Part shown: positions 52,640 through 62,790 of the stretch, piece by piece
How positions within the stretch are numbered: the first letter of the stretch is position 1
How the letters are laid out: each line of letters begins with the position of its first letter
Position numbers and translations under genes: made by a program
Notes under the pieces: generated by a model
Database searches by the model: none
Told to the model about the DNA's origin: nothing
The model's input: the letters and a program-made list of their open reading frames with translations, nothing else
DNA from: Erythrocercus mccallii
Lineage: Eukaryota; Chordata; Aves; Passeriformes; Dicruridae
Assembly (NCBI GenBank): GCA_013397435.1
Contig: VZRG01000004.1
Location: 1,043,415 to 1,107,414, forward strand
DNA length: 64,000 nucleotides
Direction of reading: 5' to 3'

Positions 52640-52880
52640 CTAATAATGGTAATAATGGAAGTATTATCATAGTAATTTTGAACACTAATCATAGGTCAGG
52701 TTGTCATTATATGAGCACAGAATGTAAGGATGGTCTTTCCTCTGAAAACCTTACACACTCAGTCTATGACACAGGTGGATTAAAGCAGAAGTAAAAGACA
52801 GCAGTGAAACAGTGGCAGTGAATGAGGTAGGCACAACAGCAACAGCATCAGAATTGGTAATTTTTGTAGGCATCCACAAA
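52640..52880. repeat. Ancient interspersed repeat (reptile/bird type)
   Basis: The sequence runs TAATAATGGTAATAATGG, then ATGAGCACAGAATGTAAGGA, TGGTCTTTCCTCTGAAAACC, TTACACACTCAGTCTATGAC, ACAGGTGGATTAAAG, GCAGTGAATGAGGTAGGC and GTAATTTTTGTAGGCATCCA. This order is familiar from a widespread old repeat in turtles and other reptiles, with pieces like ACAGTCCCTGCCCCAAAGAG, CTTACAATCTAAGTATAAGAC, ACAACAGATGGATACAG and AGTTTTTGTAGGCATCA. I cannot name the family. An ORF-like stretch near its right edge runs into the assembly gap and is an artefact. Confidence 0.5.
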
Positions 52881-52947
52881 GAAAAATTCTAAGGTGCAAA
52901 AAGAAGGAAAAGGAAGGGGAGAAAAAGGTTCTAATAGCTAAAATAAT

Positions 52948-53751
52948 NNNNNNNNNNNNNNNNNNNNNNNNNNNNNNNNNNNNNNNNNNNNNNNNNNNNN
53001 NNNNNNNNNNNNNNNNNNNNNNNNNNNNNNNNNNNNNNNNNNNNNNNNNNNNNNNNNNNNNNNNNNNNNNNNNNNNNNNNNNNNNNNNNNNNNNNNNNNN
53101 NNNNNNNNNNNNNNNNNNNNNNNNNNNNNNNNNNNNNNNNNNNNNNNNNNNNNNNNNNNNNNNNNNNNNNNNNNNNNNNNNNNNNNNNNNNNNNNNNNNN
53201 NNNNNNNNNNNNNNNNNNNNNNNNNNNNNNNNNNNNNNNNNNNNNNNNNNNNNNNNNNNNNNNNNNNNNNNNNNNNNNNNNNNNNNNNNNNNNNNNNNNN
53301 NNNNNNNNNNNNNNNNNNNNNNNNNNNNNNNNNNNNNNNNNNNNNNNNNNNNNNNNNNNNNNNNNNNNNNNNNNNNNNNNNNNNNNNNNNNNNNNNNNNN
53401 NNNNNNNNNNNNNNNNNNNNNNNNNNNNNNNNNNNNNNNNNNNNNNNNNNNNNNNNNNNNNNNNNNNNNNNNNNNNNNNNNNNNNNNNNNNNNNNNNNNN
53501 NNNNNNNNNNNNNNNNNNNNNNNNNNNNNNNNNNNNNNNNNNNNNNNNNNNNNNNNNNNNNNNNNNNNNNNNNNNNNNNNNNNNNNNNNNNNNNNNNNNN
53601 NNNNNNNNNNNNNNNNNNNNNNNNNNNNNNNNNNNNNNNNNNNNNNNNNNNNNNNNNNNNNNNNNNNNNNNNNNNNNNNNNNNNNNNNNNNNNNNNNNNN
53701 NNNNNNNNNNNNNNNNNNNNNNNNNNNNNNNNNNNNNNNNNNNNNNNNNNN
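52948..53751. other. Assembly gap (804 Ns)
   Basis: Unresolved bases. Any frame crossing it (52780-53760 and 52931-53794 on the minus strand) is an artefact of translating N. The left flank is purine-rich (AAGAAGGAAAAGGAAGGGGA), which may have contributed to the sequencing failure. The real length is unknown, since gap sizes are often estimates. Confidence 0.99.
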
Positions 53752-54889
53752 GTTCATCACTGTTTTGCTTCCACATCCACCCCTTTTCCTTCATTTTCTG
53801 GCACTACAGCAGTGTTGAACAGCAGCCTTTGAGGGCTCCAGCCAGATTTTTCTCAGTGAAATACCTTCTATGGGGTAAGAAGCCAGGGAAAAAAGCAACA
53901 GCAAATGAACCAGCCTTGCATGTTCCTCCCCAGTGCCCTCACCTGCACCCAAGCCCATCACTTTTGCTGCCACCAAAGCACGTCAGTTCTGAATGCAGAA
54001 GTCCCAGCATATGGGCTCTAGTACCAGTCTCCAAGCTTCTGGGCCAGCTTTAGGAATGTGTTTTTAATATTCATTGTTCACTTTGTCTGCTACAGATGTG
54101 CACAGTGCAATTACTATAATGCTTTGCACATGTGGTGTTATGAAATGTGTGCCTTTAAAGTCATGCCAGGTTTTTTTTCTGTAATCCAAATATATTATTT
54201 CTACCTATGTTCCAGTTACTTAGTTTGCCACACATTTAAAAAAGAACACAAAAACTATATTATAAAGATTAAACTAACAACTATGTAACCAAAGAAGAGG
54301 AGATTCATTTTCTTCATAAAAGAACAGGGCTTTTTTTATATGCATGCTTGGATTTTTTTGGATATTCTGGACTCCAACAGTGCTCCTGCTTCTCAACACA
54401 GAAACAGATGCTCACACAAACATATATCTAAATAAAAATATAAGCACGTAAGGACAGTTCCTACTGTATGGAAGGAAATCATTCCTTAGCTAGGAAGCCA
54501 TGCTCTATCCAAACATTCTCATCTCCAGAAAATTATATCCTCACCTTCAGGCTTAACCATTTCAGCTTATTGTACTCAATGATAAAACTTCATCCCTTGC
54601 TCTGAAAAGTCAGTCATCAGAGGGTCACTGGGCGTCATCAGTACTTTTTGGTTTCTCACTTCCCATGGGATACAGTTAAAGTAGATTTTAATTGGATGCC
54701 ATTTGAGGACCTTGGTGGCTCTGAAGCAGTATGGGATCTCTTAGGATAACAGTGAAATTTCTTCCTGAAAAGATTAAGTGATCAATGTATCAATGTGGGA
54801 ACTCATGGAAAGCCTGAATGCAGGATATATAGCTGCACCTGGCCAGAGTCAGGCACAGATCCCTTGGAAGAGAAACTAATTGCTGCAGG
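53752..54889. other. Unique non-coding sequence
   Basis: Frames of 61-76 codons occur near 53791-54288, unrecognised. There is no repeat signature. Confidence 0.5.
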
Positions 54890-55000
54890 CTTAATTGCGT
54901 TTCAAACTATCCAGTCTGTCCAGACCCCTCCTTAGAACCTTCCTACCCTCAAGTAGAGCACTCACATCTAAATTGATGTGACTGCAAGGTGACTTTGGTC
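54890..55000 (-). mobile_element. CR1 LINE fragment, antisense
   Basis: The run AACTATCCAGTCTGTCCAGA then CCCCTCCTTAGAACCTTCCT, ACCCTCAAGTAGAGCACTCA and CATCTAAATTGATGTGACTG matches an internal antisense segment of the CR1 reverse-transcriptase ORF (GATCCAGCCTGTCCAGGTCC, CTCTGCAGAGCCTTCCTACC, CTCCAGCAGATCGACACTCC, ACCCAACTTGGTGTCATCTG). Both ends of the element are missing. The orientation is the same as the other two CR1 pieces. The copy is diverged, and no reading frame is maintained. Confidence 0.75.
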
Positions 55001-56330
55001 TACAGGTTTAGGCTTCTTTCCAAGGTGAAAATGGACAAGCAGTGGGACACAAGACGTAGGTCTGTTCATCCAGGTATCTTTTCAACACAGACTTAATCTG
55101 TGTCAGTGATATACCCTGTACCTGAGTGGGGTATAATAGCACACCAGCAGTGGCTGCCTTCCAAGGCTTTAAAGGCCAACATCCAATTAATAAGGCAACT
55201 GTACTAATTATCTTTAGATGCTATCACTGATCCATATTGCTTAGAGATGCATGACTGCCAGACAAACTAGCAGCAATTTCCGGTCTTAATTTCTTGAAAC
55301 AGCAAGAGACCTTTGACAATACATACACACACAACAAGAAAAGTGAATATTACTGAGTATTTAATGATGAACAGGGCCAAAATCAAGTAGGCTAAACAAG
55401 GACATCTGATCTCTGACTAGAGACAAAAACGAGCTCATTCATAAAGAACATCATATTGAAACTTAGCAAGAAGAGTTGCAGGACAGAGTGATGATACACA
55501 AAACTGGGCATTACACCTTACAAGGAAGGGAGATTACAGTCACAGCAGCAGATAACCTGCATCAAGATGGCTCAGTCATTATTACTGACATAAAAAGCAC
55601 CAGGACAGAGACCTGCTGTTATCCCATGATTATCCATACTGCTAAATATAAGCACAGTACCTGGAAGTTTTGGTCATGCCTTTGGTGCATTCCAGCAGAT
55701 CCTCAGTATGGCTCACAAGTGAACATGGGCCAAGGACCAATCCCCACAGTCAGTTCAGATGCAGCCACTGAGGTTTAGAGGGCAGGAGAGTTCAGTGCTA
55801 TAGGCATGAGCCATGCCCTTTCAATTGTCCAGAGAAAAGGCAGGATGTACTTTATTTCCTAGTACAGATGTAGCCACCAAAACCTTTGGCACAGGAGCCA
55901 GCTCTGAAGATCTTGGGTTACAAAGAGGAGAATCCTATATATCTAAAATAAATTTAATTATATACCAGTTAAACAGCAAGGCATAGTGAACCTCAACTTG
56001 TTTGATGTTGTGGTTTCATTCAGTCAATTGCCTAAAACTTCAGCTTTTTTTCTGAAGCACATCCAGGCTTCTTTGCTCTGGAAATCTCAGAGGATCAATC
56101 TCCCTGAGGAGATTTTCACTAGACCTTCATTCAGACTGGGCAGGCACATCTTTCATGCTGTGTTTTGATATTTCCCTATCTTCTGGCTGAATGCAAGAAG
56201 TAGGAAAGCTGCTCAGAACTTAATTTAAAAGGTAAACTGAGCTCTTTTGAATTTCAAAAAGTCTCAAGATGGATCTTCTTTTATCAGAGACAGCTTATCC
56301 ACCCCTAATTCAGAGAGAAACTTAGGGGTT

Positions 56331-56352
56331 CAGATCAAAACTTTTTGATCTG
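56331..56352. repeat. Compact 10-bp-arm palindrome
   Basis: CAGATCAAAA pairs exactly with TTTTGATCTG across a two-base spacer (CT). It is short, and expected by chance at low frequency. It is noted because several compact inverted repeats occur in this window. Confidence 0.7.
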
Positions 56353-59223
56353 GCTTCAGATGTTCTCAAAGTTCAAGGGTATTTGGATCTCAGGTTTTGG
56401 TGGGGGTCCACCGGTGATCTCCAATGCCCATCTCCTACCAGTCTATTCTCTTACATGTACATTTCTTCTTTTCAGCTTCCCTCCCCCTCCATTGTTCTTC
56501 CAAGATTAAATCTTTTCTATTATTATAATTATAAACATATTTCCTGTAAGAGGTAAGTAGCTCCCCAGTGTATCTTTATTAATCCTAGTTAAGATAACAT
56601 TTTGAAAGCAGACAGGAAAAGAGATTTGTAAAGAGCAAGAGAAGGCAGTTGGAGATCAGCACAACAGGGGCAGAATTTCCTACCCTGTTTGAGCCTGTTT
56701 ACAAGGAAGGGTGGGTTAAAAATTGCCCTGCATGTGAAGTCACATACTAGTGTACATGAATCCACCTTTATGAGTCTGAGACTAAATTGTGTATCCCAGT
56801 ATAGCCAATACTGTAATCTTGCTGTGCACTGGAATGGCCACCATTGTATTTTGGCTTGTGTGCAGACTCTTGTATACACAAAGCTCTTTGTCACTTTAAT
56901 GCCCTCATATTGAAGCATGAGTGTAGCTTGTGGATTCAAGAAGGCAAGAAAGGAACACCTCAGGAATGGGAAACTCATGGAAGTTCACCAATAAACCAGC
57001 ATGTGTGCTGGGATTTGCTGGGATTTCTTGGTTAGTACCAATATTAACTTCTAAATATATAGAGAAAATCCAAACCATATAGTGTTATCCTAACACTCTG
57101 AGGTTAAAAAAACCCGGTTGTGATGGGCAAAAGGAACAGACAGTATACACAAATCTGCAATTCAATGTTGATCTATTTTCAATCTTAATAGTCTTATAAA
57201 GTATTTATGTTAGTGCAGCTACAGTGATATGATACAGTTCAAATTGCATATCACAATTAAAGTGATGTACAAACAAACTTTATAGTACTTATCCCCTTCT
57301 CTGGTCTTACTCTCAGCCTTCTTCCAGTGATGCTTGATGTCCAAAACCTAATGTTGTCCATTTGTGCAAGGCACAGAGAGGATTAACGAGAGTCTTAAGT
57401 ATTCCAAATGCTTTGCTAGGAGGGTTATGATGTTGGTGCTGAAGGTTTCTTCCTCCCTCTCTGAGATTTGCTAGGGGGCATTTTTATGTTTGCTTACATG
57501 CTGTGCACTTTGGTCTTTCATCATCAATCTGCAAATCCTTATTGTGTCTCCAAGTACTCTCTATATATGGTGCCTTTTACATACATGGGACACTTCTAGG
57601 TTCTTATGGTTACTCCTGAGACTGATTTACACAACATCCAAGGTTGCATTTGTTTGCTGAACATTAACCAGCCCAAATTTGTAGCCCTCAGGTCCTCTGC
57701 ATCTGTCTTTGCCTGCACTAACAGGTGTTAAAACCCAGAGTTGTTCCAAGCTAAGCAAAAGCTGTAACCAAGCAGGTAACACCCAACCCCCCAATAGGTA
57801 ATTGCTGTTACAAGCTGAATCAAAGCTCCAGGTGGGCCAAGACAAGTCCAGACAAACCCAAAGAGGTTTGTACTGATAGCCTAATGCAAAGCCATATCTC
57901 TTATAAGCAATGGAAACACCAGATCTACTGAGAAAAAGGCTACAAATAATTTTTGTCTCTGTCTGCGTTTTACTGCTTTTTCTGACTTTGACTTCTCATG
58001 AGAACCTGGAGACCTGGAGATTTTTTCATCCTTTGGAAACCATAAAGAGTAAATAAAATATATTGTCACCTTAATACAGTGGAATTAGAGCATAGTGATA
58101 AAAATGAGCCAATCATAGTAATTTGTTCAAATGAGAATTTCTGGTTTGGAAAAACCAAAGAAGCTAAATCTGAGCAAATATATTTTTCTGAGAAATATCC
58201 TAGAAGACTTAGGAAAACCTGATCTAAAAAACTTTTAAAAATCAAGTGAAGGAAATATTTATTCTCTCCCAGATATGAATGCTGAGAAGCACCAGCATGG
58301 TGGAATATATTAAAGTGATTCATCCTATTGTGCATTTTATTTTTCCTAAAACTGGGAACATAATCATCTACTCAAAATGGGAGGATTACCTTTTCGATAC
58401 ATAACCAGATAAAAAATAATTTCATTATTAAAGTACTGAGAAAATTAAATCATTCTCAGAGACTAGATGAACATTGATAAAGTCTAGTTATTCCAGACTG
58501 AGCTTGTGGGGCAAAATACTCTCTGATATTCACCACAAGCAAAGATTATGGAGAGCATAACATTTTGAAATCTAAATTAATCCTGCTTATTGACTGATAA
58601 TATGCCCTGATCCTGAGGGAATATGCCTAATTTATTACTTTTTAAATTGTTTGGATTCCTTTAGGATGAGCAACTGCCCAATTTATTTTCATTGGCTAAC
58701 TGTGTGGGGAAAGGAGTAATTAAATATGAATAGGGATTATTTTGTTTTGAAAGAGTATTGCAAAAAATTCATATCCAGCCAGTGCTGTTTAGATTGTATG
58801 TTTTTTCATACTGCAAGGAAGAGGGACAATTTAGAACACAGACTCTAAAAATGAAAATGAAAATAAAATGCTTTGTATTGTTTCCTAGCAGACAGCTATT
58901 GTCCTCTGAGTTTTCCTCTGTTTCTGATGCCTACAGAACATATGCAGTATAGCCTGGAAGAGTTGTGCTGATACAGGAAGAGGGAGAGGATCTTTTCCCG
59001 ACTGCTGTCACATTCACAAAATAGAAAAAATGGGGAATAATATAAAATATTTTTCCATTAAGTCTCAAAGGACAATTAAGCCAGAGGGTGTTACTTGATA
59101 TAACCCTTGAGGCTGACCTAGTTTTTAGTAAGGGTTCTTGGCCCTGGCTGTAGATTGGCACCCTACCATGTTTAACACTGTGCTCACAATGCAGTCTTAA
59201 GGAAAGGCACTTTGTTAGTTAAC

Positions 59224-59275
59224 AAAAAAAAAAAAAAGAAAAAAACTTAATAAAAGAATAATAAAATAAATTACA
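59224..59275 (+). repeat. A-rich tract
   Basis: Fourteen A residues, a G and seven more A residues are followed by AATAAAAG/AATAAAATAAA-like sequence. It could be the decayed tail of a retrocopy, but the upstream sequence matches nothing I recognise. Confidence 0.7.
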
Positions 59276-60123
59276 AAAATGCAGTTCCTGACCTAGCCAG
59301 TCTTCCTGCAAAGGAGTTGCTCATGTCTGAACTCACTTCTTCTCAAAGGGCCTTTGTGTGTTTCGCTTTGTTGGAATCTGGAGACCCCTATCAGTCCATC
59401 TGTCTCCCTACTTTATTGATGTGCTCATCATGTTTGTGTTGCACTGGATTCTGTCAGGTCTTTAAAGGGTTGAGCATGCAAAAAAGAGAAGTTGGCTCTG
59501 TGGTTTGCACTTAATTCTTATTTTTTCTCCTATATCCATCATTGATAAAACTGTACTTTCAAACCTATAGAAAAGATTCAGGTGTCCAGCAACCTAATTC
59601 TCTATTTACCTAATAGGATTATGCTCTTCTACCTTTATTACAAAACATTGCTGTTAGCTTAGCAGTGAGGAGGCATTAGACAATCCCTTTGTATCTGTCT
59701 TTGGTTTTCAATAAAACCTTTATGGAAATCCTATGAAATTTGGTCATCTTTTATATTATCTGCCTAGAGACTGCCTAGGAAGGAACAAAGGCTTCTTGCT
59801 GGATTTACCTACTGTTCGCCACTACTGTTTGTAAATACTAACTATTCAAGTCAGCATGAACCTAGGCATGACAAGGGAACATCCTTTCCTGAATTTGACC
59901 TGATGGATGATGTTTCCCACTCCAGAACAACATTCATTGCCTTTCACAGAATTTTTGCACAATGCACTATGTGTTCCTCTATACGGTCAACGAACCAACA
60001 CTATCTGCAGTAGAAGGGAGAAAACAGATACACTTTGTCATACAGTCTCTTCTCCTCATACTCTGTCATCAAGTGCAACAAGCTATGAAGTCCAAACTAA
60101 CACATGTGTGACAAATAAAATTT

Positions 60124-60230
60124 TAGGTAGGGACTAAGACTGGGTTGGTTGGGGTTTTTTTAGTTTTGGTTGGTTGGGGGTGAGGGGCTGGGGGGGTTGT
60201 TTCGGTTTTAGTTTTTGGGGGTTTTTTTGA
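60124..60230 (+). repeat. G/T-rich low-complexity tract with G-quadruplex potential
   Basis: The plus strand has GGTT-type repeats (GGGTTGGTTGGGG) and then GGGGGTGAGGGGCTGGGGGG at 60176-60195, continuing to G 60196. The seven-G run can be split so that four G triplets with loops of one to three bases are available, fitting a quadruplex-forming motif. There are T runs on both sides and a further GGGGG at 60217-60221. It is simple-repeat-derived, and no gene start is visible beside it. Confidence 0.65.
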
Positions 60231-60700
60231 GTCACTGGAGCTTTTACCTGGAGAGGTGTGATCCCTTTCCAGGTTGTAACATTAGCTTGTGGCTCCCCTG
60301 GCAGAATGGACTGTGTCAGGGATTATCTGCTTCCCTGACAAATGGTGGCCAGCTCAGGGCATATCTCTGGGAGCCCTGAATAAGGAGCAATTTGCATCCT
60401 GAAGATGCAACAACTCAATGTTGTTTTTCATTCCAGACCAGGGTTCACTTCTACATCTTTCCAGGATAGAAGACCAGAGGTTTGAAAGTGCTCAGACACA
60501 CATCATCTAAACTCCAGAACTGTGCAGATGGGATTGGAAGGATGGTCTACACTTCTTTCCTCTGCATCTAGCCCTATGATGTCTATCAGTGAAATGAGAA
60601 ATAATTACATTACATCATTTGCAAATGAAATATGAAGAAATGTGAATGCAGCAGCAAAGGATTCTGCACCGTACTGAAAGATACATGGCCTATATAAAAG

Positions 60701-60860
60701 CATAGAATAGTCTGGGTTGTAAGGGATCTTTAAAGGTCATTTAGTCCAACCCCCTGGAAGGAGTAGGGTCATCTTCAACTAAATCACTCAGAGTCCCATC
60801 CAGCCTAGCCTTGAATATTTCCAAGGGTGTGGCATCTCCCACCTCTCTTTGAATTGTCAA
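60701..60860 (-). mobile_element. CR1 LINE 3'-end fragment, antisense
   Basis: CATAGAATAGTCTGGGTTGT, AAGGGATCTTTAAAGGTCAT, TTAGTCCAACCCCCTGGAAG, then a CCCATCCAGCCTAGCCTTGA segment and TATTTCCAAGGGTGTGGCAT match the antisense 3' end of avian CR1 elements (CATAGAATGGTTTGGGTTGG, AAGGGACCTTAAAGATCATC, TAGTCCAACCCCC, CATCCAACCTGGCCTTGAAC, ACTTCCAGGGATGGGGCATC). Only about 160 bases remain, a typical 5'-truncated copy. It appears less diverged than the 54.9 kb piece. Confidence 0.88.
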
Positions 60861-62232
60861 AGATGCAGACACTGTGGAAAGAGTAGAAAAATGGACATAA
60901 AGGCATAAAGGGATCCTTCACTAAATGTGCCCTTCCAACTTCTCACACTGTACAGTTCAGGGAATTTCTGAGACAGATCTCATAGCTATGTGTTTCTGGT
61001 GATGAGCACTTTCCTTGTGTTAATTTGACTCCTTGCTTTCCTGAACATAACAAGGCCGTGGTACACTGCAGTAAAAGTTCAATGGGTTAACTACACATTT
61101 TGTACAATGATCAGGGCATGAAAGTTTCTGGAATCAAAGTCCATGATTACAGCAGAGGTAAAGGAAGATGCATTTTTTGCTTGAAAATGGGTCCTAATAT
61201 GTATTAATATAATTGATTACATTTTATTCACACAAGCCAGCCTTTACTGCTTAATAAAAACCATAATGCAATTTAATGTTATATAGACAATACAATTTTC
61301 AAATGTCTCAAAAAGACTTGTGCTTTCATATTTTATTCCGCAAAACTGCATAAAGGTCATTTTCCTTCTTCCAAAAAATGCAATTTCATTTGAAGCCTGA
61401 CAGTATGGGAGATCTTCATACCGAATAGCCAGCAAATGGTTTTGTTAAACTTTCTACAAGACAAGAAAACAAAAATTAGGTTTGTAACTGTTCATCAGTT
61501 ATAGTTTGAATCTGTAAAATCCAAGATAGTTATTTGAAATTCTGCCTTTATATTTCCTGCACAGAGTATTTTTGTCTTTGACCTATTTAAAATAAAAATT
61601 TCCCATATAAGCTGTAAAACATAAAAGCCACTGTTGACTATCCTCGAGCTTCACACAAATTCTAGCCACACTCTATTAGAGACTTACTGCTATGATGTCT
61701 AGGCATCATAACACGATTATTATAAAAGCTGTTGAGGTTTGGGGTCAAGGTTCCCCAATGTTCTTGTTTTGACAAATGATCTTTGCAGCATTTACATATC
61801 ATAAGCTGTGTTTAGAATTAAATGCTTCAATTAAATCAACAACTTGGTTTTGCCCTCTGGGGTGATAAACAACCAAAATGAGATGTGTTTTTTCTCTGTC
61901 CACAGCAAAAGGATTAGAAAGAGAGAGGGAGCAACAATAAAGACTGTTGAAAGGTCATTCTGATAAAAGCCCTAGTTTCAGTTTTACTCTTAAGTTTTAT
62001 TCTGATTGGCAGTTTTGTGGTCTGTCGTACCAATTATTGGAAGCATTGCCAACAAAACAGAGGTTGCACAAGAACTTTTCCCATACTCATTTCTACCATT
62101 CTGTTTCAGTGAACCACATTTTTAATTTCCTAGCTCAGTTGTGTCATGGAGCTGTGTTTTTACCATCCTCAAGGCAATTCCAAGATTTTCCCAGAGATTA
62201 AAGGAATTAGAAACTTATTGTTTATTGAAGAC
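60861..62232. other. Unique non-coding sequence
   Basis: Frames of 63-84 codons (61244-61435 minus, 61947-62201 plus) are not recognised. AT-rich, with no repeats seen. Confidence 0.5.
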
Positions 62233-62250
62233 CTGCACTCTAGAGTGCAG
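62233..62250. repeat. Perfect 18-bp palindrome
   Basis: CTGCACTCTAGAGTGCAG equals its own reverse complement with no spacer. Chance expectation in 64 kb is about 0.2, so it is only mildly unusual. Confidence 0.85.
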
Positions 62251-62582
62251 CAGAAAGGAGGATAACTCCAGCAGAAGAAATATATTCTGCTTCCTGAACA
62301 GCCTCACTGGTCCACCTACTGTCCTCACTGATGATTATAGTGCAAAGATACTTTTATTAAACATAATGATATTAAATGAACCTGATGCGATTTAACACAT
62401 TTATGAGACTCTTTCATGTCTCACTGTAGGAGGCTGATATTTAAACCCCAGTCCTCACTGAACCTGAAAGCATTAATAATCCCCTTCTCTTTGGCCCATA
62501 TGCAGGCTCATTACAGTTGCTCTTTATAGTTATCTATTTTCTCTTAGGCCCTTATGCAGAGAAGAATCTCTATAGAGGAAAA

Positions 62583-62668
62583 AGCTTAAGCACTTGATTA
62601 ACTTTAAATATATTGAAGTCAGTGCTCAAAGTTAAGCAGGTGCTTAATACTTTCTTGAATCAGGGCCT
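62583..62668. repeat. Ancient palindromic repeat with internal deletion
   Basis: AGCTTAAGCACTTGATTAAC followed by TTTAAATATATTGAAGTCAG, TGCTCAAAGTTAAGCAGGTG and CTTAATACTTTCTTGAATCA then GGGCCT matches a palindromic repeat widespread in turtles, crocodiles and birds (AAGCACATGCTTAACTTTAA, CCATTGAAGTCAATGGGACT, AAAGTTAAGCATGTGCTTAA, TGCTTTGCTGAATCAGGGCC). The two arms can pair with each other, so orientation is undefined. The centre is shortened. Confidence 0.6.
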
Positions 62669-62709
62669 CACAGCCTAGGGTTTCTGTCTCTGTAATGGTT
62701 GAAAAAATA

Positions 62710-62790
62710 ATGGCCTAGAATTTGCTTCTCCAGTCAACTTCATTGATGAAAATCAGGAGAACTCCATTTAGATTACAGAGCTTTGTTCAT
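62710..62790. repeat. Second ancient palindromic repeat, diverged
   Basis: GGCCTAGAATTTGCTTCTCC, then CAACTTCATTGATGAAAATC and AGGAGAACTCCATTTAGATT resembles another reptile/bird repeat (GGGCCTGATTCTCCTCTC, GTGTAAATCAGGAGTAACTC, CATTGAAGTCAATGGAGTTA). Only one half is clear. It lies 42 bases from the preceding repeat but belongs to a different family. Confidence 0.42.

Larger units (their letters stand above)
55001..60123. other. Unique non-coding sequence, no gene seen
   Basis: The longest frames are 129 codons minus (56589-56978) and 100 codons plus (55476-55778). Neither shows a domain or family signal. Minor tandem units are GCTGGGATTT twice at 57007-57026. An A14 run with further A-rich sequence spans 59224-59275. 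No RNA gene was seen. Confidence 0.45.

Noticed and set aside
52780..53794. Two apparent open frames of 326 and 287 codons on the minus strand
   Set aside because: Almost all their codons are N from the assembly gap. The readable ends are short and show no family resemblance.
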